In this document: positions 54,709 through 62,018 of the stretch, piece by piece
Numbering within the stretch: the stretch's first letter is position 1
How the letters are laid out: each line of letters opens with the position of its first letter
Source: Polynucleobacter sp. AP-Ainpum-60-G11
GTDB lineage: Bacteria; Pseudomonadota; Gammaproteobacteria; Burkholderiales; Burkholderiaceae
Assembly (NCBI RefSeq): GCF_018688375.1
Contig: NZ_CP061318.1
Location: 620,001 to 684,000, forward strand
DNA: 64,000 nt
Reading direction: 5' to 3'
The notes under the pieces: model-generated
What the model was told of the DNA's origin: nothing
Databases searched by the model: none
The model's input: the letters and a program-made list of their open reading frames with translations, nothing else
Program-made: the position numbers and the translations under genes

Positions 54709-55791
54709 ATGACTGTAAATACACCAAAGCGCTTAGCTGTTGCCCCAATGATGGAATGGACTGATCGCCATTGCCGTTCCTTTCATCGATCTTTAACTCA
54801 ACAGGCCATCTTGTACACCGAGATGGTGACTACCGGCGCACTCATTCATGGGGATGTGCCACGCCATTTAGATTATTCAAAAGAGCAGCACCCAGTTGTT
54901 TTGCAATTGGGTGGATCCGAGCCTTCTGATTTAGCTAAGGCTGCAGAGTTGGCGCAGCAGTGGGGCTATGACGAGATCGATCTCAACTGCGGTTGTCCTT
55001 CAGAGCGTGTTCAGCGAGGTGCCTTTGGTGCTTGTCTTATGGCTGAGCCACAACTCGTAGCCGATTGCGTTAAAGCAATGAAGTCTGCTGTTGATACTCC
55101 GATTACTGTGAAGCATCGCTTGGGTTTGGATTCGATGGATGCCGCTAACTCTGAAGCGGATTATCAATTTGCACTCAATTTCATTCTTGCAGTGGCGGAT
55201 GCTGGGGCTAGCCAAGTCACCATCCATGCGCGCAATGCCGTACTGAAAGGCTTATCTCCCAAGGAGAATCGTAGTAAACCACCACTACGTTATGAAGTGG
55301 CTGCAAAGCTGCGTTTAGATGCTCAGAAGGAGTTTCCGAAGCTCAAGGTATTGCTCAATGGCGGCTTAGAAACAAATGAGCAAATTGCAGGTCATTGGGA
55401 TGACTTCGATGGCTTTATGGTGGGCAGAGCAGCCTATCATTTTCCAGCGCTTCTCTTAGGCTGGGATGACATGATCAACACCAATGGGGACGCTGCGGGC
55501 TATCTGTTTAGTGAGACCGAATGGCATCGCATCCAGATTGCATTGGTGAAGCAAGTCCAAGCTTGGTATGACGAATGTCGTGCCAAAGATAAGCCTTTTT
55601 ATATTGGTGCATTTACACGTCATATCTTAGGGCTGGCTCATGGCAGGGCGGGGTCCCGTTACTGGCGCCAGCGTCTTTCTGATCACCATGCTCTAGCTAA
55701 GGTGCAAAGTAAGGCTGCGATTGTGGACTTCTTTATTGACGCTAGCTTAACCCTGGGTGATTGGGCTGCCTTTGAATTTGAGGGGGCCTAA
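54709..55791 (+). CDS. dusA: tRNA-dihydrouridine(20/20a) synthase DusA
   Basis: 360 residues. RLAVAPMMEWTDRHCRSFHR is the flavin-binding start of DusA; LNCGCPSERVQRGAFGACLM holds the catalytic Cys96 and the DusA-specific QRGAFG; KHRLGLD, TIHARNAVLKGLSPKENR and NGGLETNEQI follow, with a C-terminal helical tRNA-binding domain (FTRHILGLAHGRAGSRYWRQ). It reduces uridines 20 and 20a in tRNA. tRNA-His follows 63 bp downstream under its own promoter. Confidence 0.97.
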   Translation: MTVNTPKRLAVAPMMEWTDRHCRSFHRSLTQQAILYTEMVTTGALIHGDVPRHLDYSKEQHPVVLQLGGSEPSDLAKAAELAQQWGYDEIDLNCGCPSERVQRGAFGACLMAEPQLVADCVKAMKSAVDTPITVKHRLGLDSMDAANSEADYQFALNFILAVADAGASQVTIHARNAVLKGLSPKENRSKPPLRYEVAAKLRLDAQKEFPKLKVLLNGGLETNEQIAGHWDDFDGFMVGRAAYHFPALLLGWDDMINTNGDAAGYLFSETEWHRIQIALVKQVQAWYDECRAKDKPFYIGAFTRHILGLAHGRAGSRYWRQRLSDHHALAKVQSKAAIVDFFIDASLTLGDWAAFEFEGA

Positions 55792-55811
55792 AGCCTGTAT
55801 CTAAGGCATTT

Positions 55812-55841
55812 TTGACAGGGTTTTGCCTCAAAAGCTATAAT
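55812..55841 (+). promoter_or_regulatory. Consensus promoter of tRNA-His
   Basis: TTGACA (55812-55817), an 18-bp spacer, and TATAAT (55836-55841), both hexamers exact, end 13 nt before the tRNA. This fits a strong constitutive stable-RNA promoter. Confidence 0.9.
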
Positions 55842-55854
55842 CTATGTCTTCAGT

Positions 55855-55931
55855 GGCGGACGTAGCTCAGTTGGTAGAGTCCCAGATTGTGATTCTGGTT
55901 GTCGCGGGTTCGAGCCCCGTCGTTCGCCCCA
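55855..55931 (+). tRNA. tRNA-His (anticodon GUG)
   Basis: A full cloverleaf: acceptor GCGGACG/CGTTCGC with G-T at the fourth pair, D arm with GCTC, anticodon stem CCAGA/TCTGG, anticodon GTG at 55889-55891, and the T arm with GGTTCGAGCC. The discriminator is C73 (55928) and CCA is encoded (55929-55931). The extra 5' G at 55855 is G-1, the hallmark of bacterial tRNA-His, paired with C73. Confidence 0.97.
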
Positions 55932-55953
55932 CCGAATACTGCAGTATCCTAAG

Positions 55954-55974
55954 GCTCCCTGGTGGAGCTTTTTT
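55954..55974 (+). terminator. Intrinsic terminator after tRNA-His
   Basis: GCTCC-CTGGT-GGAGC followed by six T (55969-55974), 23 bp after the tRNA end. Confidence 0.85.
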
Positions 55975-55992
55975 ATTTTCTAGATTTCATTC

Positions 55993-56763
55993 ATGAAAAA
56001 ATTCGACTTTCTTTCTATCCTCTTTGACTTACTGCTTTCTGTAATCGCGCTGTATTTTATGTTGCGACCATCGACAGCTACTAGCGCCCCTAAATCAACT
56101 ATTCCTGTTGTGAAAGTGGGAAATCTTTCTTGGGATCAAACCGAGATGACGATTGCGGATGTCAAAACCTTTGCCGATGCTACTGGTTTCATCAGTCAGG
56201 CCGAGAAAAACGGCGGCGGTCTTTCTTATGAGTCTGGCTTTGTCAAAAAATCAGGTTGGACCTGGAAAACGCCATATGGTGTTCCTGCAAAAGCCAATGA
56301 ACCAGCAGTGCATCTCAATCAAGCTGAGGCAGCATCTGTTTGCCGTTTCTACAGCAAGCGTTTGCCTACTGAAGCGGAGTGGACCTCCGCAGCATTTTTG
56401 GAGCAAAGAGAGATGCCTCCAGTAGGTTTCACCAAAGGACAACGTTATCCGTTTCCAGGTGGAGCTACACCAGAGGTTTCTCACTGTCTGAATGGTTGTG
56501 GCGACTACAAAGGTCTAGCACCCGCAGGCGCTTTAAACCGTGGTGCAGGTCATGTAACAGCAGGTACTACAAAGCCAGGCGTCAACGGTCTATTAGATAT
56601 GGGTGGCAATGTCTGGGAGTGGACCGCTACTGAGCGCAATGGGGGCTTCATCACTCGTGGTGCTTCGTGGTGGTATGGTCCAGAGAGGCAAAAAGAGTCA
56701 GATGTAGAGTCTAAGCCAGCTGATATTGGCGTGGTATACATCGGCTTTCGCTGCGTTAGTTGA
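55993..56763 (+). CDS. SUMF1/FGE-fold protein, membrane-anchored, without FGE cysteines
   Basis: 256 residues. An N-terminal TM (FLSILFDLLLSVIALYFML) anchors it with the domain outside. The FGE-sulfatase fold is seen in WDQTEMTIADVKTFADATG, PAVHLNQAEAASVCRFYSKRLPTEAEW, cut as ASVCRFYSKRLPTEAEW, and DMGGNVWEWTATERNGGFITRGASWW, with GFRCVS at the end. True formylglycine-generating enzymes carry two Cys in the block after RGGS; here the block GASWWYGPERQKESDV has none. So it is a fold relative, not a sulfatase activator. Its role is unknown. Confidence 0.85.
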   Translation: MKKFDFLSILFDLLLSVIALYFMLRPSTATSAPKSTIPVVKVGNLSWDQTEMTIADVKTFADATGFISQAEKNGGGLSYESGFVKKSGWTWKTPYGVPAKANEPAVHLNQAEAASVCRFYSKRLPTEAEWTSAAFLEQREMPPVGFTKGQRYPFPGGATPEVSHCLNGCGDYKGLAPAGALNRGAGHVTAGTTKPGVNGLLDMGGNVWEWTATERNGGFITRGASWWYGPERQKESDVESKPADIGVVYIGFRCVS

Positions 56764-56782
56764 TCCCATGAAACAATAGGGG

Positions 56783-58108
56783 ATGACCAATTCTGTAGTC
56801 GATCCATCTGCCATTGAAATCACCCCTGAATATCAGGATGTAATCGACGCTATCGAGCGACATGACCCTTACATCTTTGTTAGCGGAAAGGCGGGTACTG
56901 GCAAGACAACCTTAATTGGTTATCTGCGCGAGCACATTCCTGGCAATGTAGTCGTGGTAGCGCCCACTGGCGTAGCTGCTCTGCAAGTAAAAGGGGTGAC
57001 CATTCACTCTTTCTTTCGGTTGCCACCTCGCTTGATCTTTCCGGAAGAAGATATCAAGCCTTTAAAAGATAAGCGTCTCTACAAAGATATTCGTTTGCTC
57101 ATCATTGATGAGATCTCCATGGTCAGGGCAGATGTTGTGGATGCGATGGATTTATTCCTGCGCGCTAATGGTCCCCATAAGAGTCAGTCCTTTGGCGGTA
57201 TTCAGGTGATGTTCGTAGGGGACTTGTTTCAACTTCCCCCTGTAGTCTCCAATGCCGATATGCAAGTGTTATCTGAGCGCGGTTATGAGGGTCCTTATTT
57301 CTTCTGCGCCATGGCCTTGCATCGTAAAGATGTCACGATGGTAGAGTTATCAAAGATCTTCCGCCAAAAAGATGCTCACTTTGCAGGACTGCTGAATCAG
57401 ATCCGCATCAATCAAGATATCGATGAAGCACTGGATACGTTAAATGCTGTTTGTTACGAAACTAAAAAAGAGGCTGATGAGCAGACTATCACCTTAACTA
57501 CAACTAACGCACGTGCAGATCAAATTAATGGCGCAGGATTGCGAGCGCTCACCACTGATGCCAAAGTGTATATGGGCAATAGCACTGGTAAGTTCAATGT
57601 GGATGATCGTAATCTACCATCGCCTAATCAACTCACTTTAAAAGTGGGTGCAAAAGTCATGTTTACTGCGACCGATAGCAATTTCCCAAAACGTTGGGTG
57701 AATGGAACTATCGGAGTAGTTCGCGAGTTACTGCCTAATACCGTAAAAGTCATGGTTCAAAATGGACCTTACTCAAATACGGTTGAAGTAAAGGGTCATC
57801 AGTGGGAATCGTATCGCTATGACCATGACATGATGTCTGGAAAGATTTCGCCAAATATCATTGGCACCTTCGTGCAGATCCCGCTCATGTTAGCTTGGGC
57901 TGTAACCATTCATAAGAGTCAGGGTAAGACCCTTGATAAGATAAAAGTCGATTTATCTTCGGGGGCATTTGCGTCGGGTCAGGTCTATGTGGCCCTAAGT
58001 CGCTGCACCTCCATCGAAGGCATTACTCTAGAGCGACCAATCCAACCCAAGGATGTGAGTTGCGACCAAGAGGTGAAGCGTTTTTATCTCAATTGTTTGC
58101 CTGGTTAG
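56783..58108 (+). CDS. PIF1-like / RecD-type superfamily 1 helicase
   Basis: 441 residues. Walker A VSGKAGTGKTTLIGYL near 36-44; motif Ia APTGVAALQVKGVTIHSFF; motif II LLIIDEISMVRADVVDAMD; motif III FVGDLFQLPPVV; and C-terminal motifs VTIHKSQGKTLDKIKVDL and VYVALSRCTS. This order is that of PIF1-like 5'-3' DNA helicases. A small SH3-like insertion lies near 290-350. The gene starts 19 bp after the SUMF1-like gene; mazEF follows after 52 bp. Confidence 0.92.
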   Translation: MTNSVVDPSAIEITPEYQDVIDAIERHDPYIFVSGKAGTGKTTLIGYLREHIPGNVVVVAPTGVAALQVKGVTIHSFFRLPPRLIFPEEDIKPLKDKRLYKDIRLLIIDEISMVRADVVDAMDLFLRANGPHKSQSFGGIQVMFVGDLFQLPPVVSNADMQVLSERGYEGPYFFCAMALHRKDVTMVELSKIFRQKDAHFAGLLNQIRINQDIDEALDTLNAVCYETKKEADEQTITLTTTNARADQINGAGLRALTTDAKVYMGNSTGKFNVDDRNLPSPNQLTLKVGAKVMFTATDSNFPKRWVNGTIGVVRELLPNTVKVMVQNGPYSNTVEVKGHQWESYRYDHDMMSGKISPNIIGTFVQIPLMLAWAVTIHKSQGKTLDKIKVDLSSGAFASGQVYVALSRCTSIEGITLERPIQPKDVSCDQEVKRFYLNCLPG

Positions 58109-58121
58109 CCTTTATCAGGCA

Positions 58122-58150
58122 TTGACTTTGCAATAAAATGGTTATAACAT
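58122..58150 (+). promoter_or_regulatory. Probable mazEF promoter with palindrome
   Basis: TTGACT (58122-58127), 17 bp, TAACAT (58145-58150). An 8-bp palindrome GTTATAAC (58141-58148) overlaps the -10, and TTGTTATTAC follows. MazE-type antitoxins usually bind such sites in their own promoters. The leader before ATG 58161 would be about 4 nt. Confidence 0.4.
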
Positions 58151-58160
58151 TGTTATTACT

Positions 58161-58421
58161 ATGAAGAAACAGTTGCACCTTCAAATCCGTCAAATAGGTA
58201 ACTCTCGTGGAGTGGTTATTCCTAAAGCTATCCTTGAGCAGATAGGTTTTGATGATCACGCCGATTTGGTGATTGAGGGCGACAGGCTTGTATTAAGTAA
58301 ACCCAAAAAAAATCCCCGTGAAGGTTGGGCTGAGGATTCAAAGGTAATCGCTGCGGCCGGTGAAGACCGACTGGTGTTGGGTGACTTGATGAATGAGGCT
58401 GATGAGGATTGGGTTTGGTAA
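58161..58421 (+). CDS. mazE: MazE/AbrB-type antitoxin
   Basis: 86 residues. The swapped-hairpin DNA-binding domain is at 1-50 (LQIRQIGNSRGVVIPKAILEQIGF, of which IGNSRGVVIPKAIL is the family signature). The acidic tail (about 55-86: EGWAEDSKVIAAAGEDRLVL, DEADEDW-like end) is the part that wraps the toxin in MazEF complexes. It overlaps the toxin gene. Confidence 0.92.
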   Translation: MKKQLHLQIRQIGNSRGVVIPKAILEQIGFDDHADLVIEGDRLVLSKPKKNPREGWAEDSKVIAAAGEDRLVLGDLMNEADEDWVW

Positions 58422-58747
58422 AAAGTATCGTTTCACGCGGAGATATTTGGTTAATTAATCTAGATCCAACTATGGGTAGTGAGATTAAAAAGACTCGTCC
58501 ATGCCTTGTTGTGTCTCCACAAGAAATGCATGACTACTTGCGAACTGTGATTATTGCGCCAATGACTACAAAAGGAAAGTCAGCATCCTTTCGCGTGCCA
58601 ATTACGCATGATGGTAAAAAAGGTCTGATTCTTTTAGATCAGGTTCGTACTATAGATAAGGCTCGTCTAGTCAAGCGATTGGGAGCAGTCAGCAATAAAA
58701 CACTGGCGGCTAGCCTCGATATTTTGCAGGCAACCTTTGTGCTTTAG
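58415..58747 (+). CDS. mazF: MazF-type mRNA interferase toxin
   Basis: 110 residues from TTG 58415, chosen because GAGGA (58404-58408) lies 6 nt upstream; TTG 58409 is an alternative. PemK/MazF fold: SRGDIWLINLDPTMGSEIKKTRPCLVVSP, cut as RGDIWLINLDPTMGSEI and KKTRPCLVVSP with the catalytic-type Arg, then VIIAPMTTK and GLILLDQVRTIDKARLVKRLG. MazF cuts mRNA at short sequences. Overlaps mazE by 7 bp. Confidence 0.92.
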   Translation: MVKSIVSRGDIWLINLDPTMGSEIKKTRPCLVVSPQEMHDYLRTVIIAPMTTKGKSASFRVPITHDGKKGLILLDQVRTIDKARLVKRLGAVSNKTLAASLDILQATFVL

Positions 58748-60337
58748 TTAGAAGCCTGCAGCTAATCCATCACGGCGATGATCGCTACCAGCAATATAGG
58801 CATCTTTAGTATCTTCACCTAATAGCGCAATAGCTTGAGCACTGCCAAAGTCCAAGCTATTCGCTGGCATTACAGTGACTTCATGCCCCATGGCCTTTAG
58901 TCCTTCCACCACTAATGCTGGCATAGAAGCTTCAACAGTCAGCTTGCCCACATCATCAATTCTCCATCGCGGTGCGTCTGAACAAGCCTGCGGATTAAGA
59001 TATTCATCAACAAAGCGCATGACGAACTGAATGTGACCTTGTGGTTGCATATTGCCACCCATCACACCAAAGGCCATGGCGGGTTGATTGCCTTTGGTAA
59101 GGAACGCTGGAATGATAGTGTGGAAGGGGCGCTTGCCTGGCGACACTTGATTGGGGTGACCATCAACTAGGCTAAAGCTCATGCCACGGTTATGAAATGC
59201 AATTCCACCTGGGGCCACGACGCCTGAGCCAAAGCCTTTGAAGTTGGACTGAATATACGAAATCATCATGCCGGACTCATCGGCGGCGCAAAGATATACA
59301 GTGCCTCCAGCATGCGGATCTCCTGCGCCATATGTTCCTGCTTGATTGTGGTTGATGAGTGCAGCACGACTAGCCAAATAGTCTCTATCCAATAAAGCGC
59401 TCGTTGCCACTCTCATTGTGCTGGCATCAGATACATGAGCGTATGCATCAGCAAAGGCAATGCGCATGGCTTCTACTTGAAGATGAATGCGCTGCGCAGA
59501 ATTAGCAGGGTATTGTTTGACATTGGCGGCTTGCAAAATTCCAAGGGCCATTTGCGCAACGATGCCGGAACCATTGGGTGGAATTTCATGGAGGGTATAT
59601 TCGCCATAATCAAAGGCTAATGGTTCTACCCATTCAGTTTGATTATTTGCAAAGTCAGCCATAGTGAAGCAACCACCAGTACTTTGCGCAAAGTCGACCA
59701 TGCTTTGGGCTAACTTGCCCGTATAAAAAGATTCGCCTTCACTTTCCGCAATCTCGCGAAGTGTCTTGGCTTGAGAAGGGTGGCGCCAGATTTGGCCTGC
59801 AGTGGGTGCTTTACCTTCAATCAAAAATGACTCACTAAAACCTGGTTGATTTTTTAGAATCGGAATCGCTTCACGCCATTGGCGTGCGATGACTGGAGAT
59901 ACGGGGAAACCATTTTCCGCATAGTCAATTGCGCGTTTAAAGAGTTGCGCAAAAGGCAGCTTGCCAAACTTGCGAGAAAGTTCAATCCAACCAGAAACCA
60001 TGCCCGGCACTGTGACGGTATTCCATCCAATCAAATCCATTGCCGCTTTGCCAGAAAAGTACTCTGGCGTCCAAGCTGCAGGAGCACGACCCGAGGCATT
60101 CATGCCATGGAGTTTCTTGCCATCCCAAATCAATGCAAAGCCATCACCACCAAGGCCATTCATGGTGGGCTCAACTACAGTGAGCGTAATGGCTGTAGCT
60201 AAAGCAGCATCAACTGCATTGCCACCATGTTGTAAAACTTCAATGCCGGCTTGAGTTGCTAGAGGCTGTGAACTGGCAACCGCGTTCTTGGCTAGGACTG
60301 GGGCACGACCGCCACCAAAAGGAGGGGATATCAACAT
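58748..60337 (-). CDS. Gamma-glutamyltransferase family protein
   Basis: 529 residues. AKNAVASSQPLATQAGIEVLQHGGNAVDAALA, cut as LATQAGIEVLQHGGNAVDA, is the family start; GLGGDGFALIWDGKKLHGMNASGRAP follows; the self-cleavage site with its new N-terminal Thr is in PHAGGTVYLCAADESG; GSGVVAPGGIAFHNRGMSF and GVMGGNMQPQGHIQF complete the small subunit. No signal peptide is visible, so it is probably cytoplasmic, unlike E. coli Ggt. It may act on glutathione, gamma-glutamyl amides or cephalosporin-like acyl amides. It ends one base after mazF in convergent orientation. Confidence 0.9.
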   Translation of the reverse strand: MLISPPFGGGRAPVLAKNAVASSQPLATQAGIEVLQHGGNAVDAALATAITLTVVEPTMNGLGGDGFALIWDGKKLHGMNASGRAPAAWTPEYFSGKAAMDLIGWNTVTVPGMVSGWIELSRKFGKLPFAQLFKRAIDYAENGFPVSPVIARQWREAIPILKNQPGFSESFLIEGKAPTAGQIWRHPSQAKTLREIAESEGESFYTGKLAQSMVDFAQSTGGCFTMADFANNQTEWVEPLAFDYGEYTLHEIPPNGSGIVAQMALGILQAANVKQYPANSAQRIHLQVEAMRIAFADAYAHVSDASTMRVATSALLDRDYLASRAALINHNQAGTYGAGDPHAGGTVYLCAADESGMMISYIQSNFKGFGSGVVAPGGIAFHNRGMSFSLVDGHPNQVSPGKRPFHTIIPAFLTKGNQPAMAFGVMGGNMQPQGHIQFVMRFVDEYLNPQACSDAPRWRIDDVGKLTVEASMPALVVEGLKAMGHEVTVMPANSLDFGSAQAIALLGEDTKDAYIAGSDHRRDGLAAGF

Positions 60338-60351
60338 AATCTGAAATTTTC

Positions 60352-61077
60352 TTAATTAAACACGTGATACAAAATTGGAATAGCTACAGCACTAATGACA
60401 CCGTTCATGCCCATCGCAAGACTGGCATAAGTTCCCGCTTCCGGATGAATACTAAATGCGCGCGAGGTGCCAATGCCATGAGCGCCAATGCCAATTGCAA
60501 AGCCGCGTTGCCACCATGCTTTCATTCCTAGGGCATTCAGGATAAAGGGCGCCAAAATAGCGCCCAGAATACCGGTAGTCACAGCAAAAATAGCGGTCAG
60601 GGTTGGAGATACGCTGATACGTTCGGCAATACCCATGGCAATAGGCGCGGTCACTGATTTGGGATACATGGCCCCAGTAATGCTGGAATCGGCCCCGAAT
60701 AATTTGGCAACGTTGACTGCGCTAATAATGGAGACCAAGCCACCGGCAAGTAAAGACGCCAGCAGCGGAACGGATCGGCCCTTTAGGCTACTTAAGCCTC
60801 TATATATCGGTATTGCCAAAGAGACGGTTGCTGAGCCTAATAAGAAGTGAATAAATTGCGCTCCTTCAAAGTAGGTCGAATAGGGCATTTCAATAAACTG
60901 GATGATGCTAGCCACAAGAATGATGGCAATGGCTACTGGATTGGCCAAAGGATTTTGCTTGCTCGTCTTATAAATCCAAAGACCGGTTTGATAAGCTGCC
61001 AAAGTAATGAAGAGGGCAAATAGGGGGCTACCTGAAAGGTAAACCCAAATCTCCACAATGGAGTGTTTTTCGCTCAT
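60352..61077 (-). CDS. lrgB: LrgB family membrane protein
   Basis: 241 residues, about seven TM segments. PKSVTAPIAMGIAERISVSPTLTA and FAIGIGAHGIGTSRAFSIHPEAGTYASLAMGMNG, cut as AHGIGTSRAFSIHPEAG, are the LrgB/CidB marks. The family acts with LrgA in holin-like control of murein hydrolases or in export of glycolate or pyruvate-like acids. The ATG overlaps the lrgA stop (61074-61077). A GGT-family gene follows 14 bp on. Confidence 0.93.
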   Translation of the reverse strand: MSEKHSIVEIWVYLSGSPLFALFITLAAYQTGLWIYKTSKQNPLANPVAIAIILVASIIQFIEMPYSTYFEGAQFIHFLLGSATVSLAIPIYRGLSSLKGRSVPLLASLLAGGLVSIISAVNVAKLFGADSSITGAMYPKSVTAPIAMGIAERISVSPTLTAIFAVTTGILGAILAPFILNALGMKAWWQRGFAIGIGAHGIGTSRAFSIHPEAGTYASLAMGMNGVISAVAIPILYHVFN

Positions 61078-61427
61078 GAATCAACCTCGTTAGGCTTGGC
61101 ACTCAAGAAGCGGACAACAATTGCTGTTGTGGCGATTGTCAAAATAACGCTAACGACAAGAGCACTCAAGATAGCCAAGGCATTTGCCTTGAGTTGAGGT
61201 AGAAATAGAACAACACCGACCGCTGCGGGTACAAATAGAAGGCCAAGGTACTGGCTAAAGCCATCAGCCACCATGGCTAGCTCTTGATTAATGCCTTTAC
61301 GCAAAACCAGCCAAACAATCAAGAGCACCAAACCAATCACTGGGCCTGGCAGGGTGGGGAGGGCGAACTTGGAAACAAGCTCACCTAGGCTTTGAAATAA
61401 GAGGATTTGAACCAGGCCGGAGATCAT
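61074..61427 (-). CDS. lrgA: CidA/LrgA family holin-like protein
   Basis: 117 residues with four TM segments: GLVQILLFQSLGELVSKF, then PTLPGPVIGLVLLIVWLVLR (family mark LPGPVIG), LGLLFVPAAVGVVLFLP and ALVVSVILTIATTAIVV. It is first in the lrgA-lrgB pair and overlaps lrgB by 4 bp. The 132 bp between its start and the divergent Fe-S gene hold both promoters. Confidence 0.93.
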   Translation of the reverse strand: MISGLVQILLFQSLGELVSKFALPTLPGPVIGLVLLIVWLVLRKGINQELAMVADGFSQYLGLLFVPAAVGVVLFLPQLKANALAILSALVVSVILTIATTAIVVRFLSAKPNEVDS

Positions 61428-61559
61428 CCATTGATCTTACTGCCCGGCAATATATGTTGCAAAGCAATAACTTATTTCTTGGTTAAGATAAACACAACAA
61501 AAGCAGGGTCTTTGTATGTTTGTGAAGACTTGAATATAAAAACACTTAGGAGAGCGTTC

Positions 61560-62009
61560 ATGGCTGACTTAAACGTCAACGGTAAAAAGTACAAGGTAGA
61601 TGTTGATCCAGAAACCCCTTTGTTGTGGGTGATCCGAGATCATGTCGGTTTGACAGGTACTAAATATGGTTGTGGTGTTGGTCAGTGCGGTGCTTGTACT
61701 GTGCTGTTTGATGGCCAAGCAATTCGAAGCTGCATGATTCCAGTAAGCGCTGCAGAAGGCAAGAAAATTGAAACCATTGAGAGCCTCGAAAAGAATGGTC
61801 AACTCTCCAAAGTTCAAAAAGCATGGGTTGATAATCAGGTGCCTCAATGCGGTTACTGCCAGTCTGGCATGGTGATGGCAACTACTGCCTTATTACGCAA
61901 CACTCCAAAACCTACCGATGCCCAGATTGACGCTGCAGTCACCAATATCTGTCGTTGCGGTACCTTCCAACAAGTGCGTGATGCTATTCATGCTGTGAGC
62001 AAGGCATAA
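61560..62009 (+). CDS. [2Fe-2S] subunit of a molybdenum hydroxylase
   Basis: 149 residues from ATG 61560, chosen because AGGAG lies 7 nt upstream. Plant-type ferredoxin domain with Cys38, Cys43, Cys46 and Cys58 (YGCGVGQCGACTVLFDG, then RSC), then the second cluster with Cys97, Cys100, Cys131 and Cys133 (QCGYCQSGMVM and CRCGT). This is the small subunit of the xanthine-oxidase family, IorA-like in length and with no FAD domain. It passes electrons from the Mo site. The large subunit follows 9 bp later. Confidence 0.95.
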   Translation: MADLNVNGKKYKVDVDPETPLLWVIRDHVGLTGTKYGCGVGQCGACTVLFDGQAIRSCMIPVSAAEGKKIETIESLEKNGQLSKVQKAWVDNQVPQCGYCQSGMVMATTALLRNTPKPTDAQIDAAVTNICRCGTFQQVRDAIHAVSKA

Positions 62010-62018
62010 GGAGCGATC

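Noticed and set aside
55855..55931. tRNA-His as an integration site for a mobile island
   Set aside because: No integrase, no repeated tRNA 3' end was noticed, and the following genes look ordinary.
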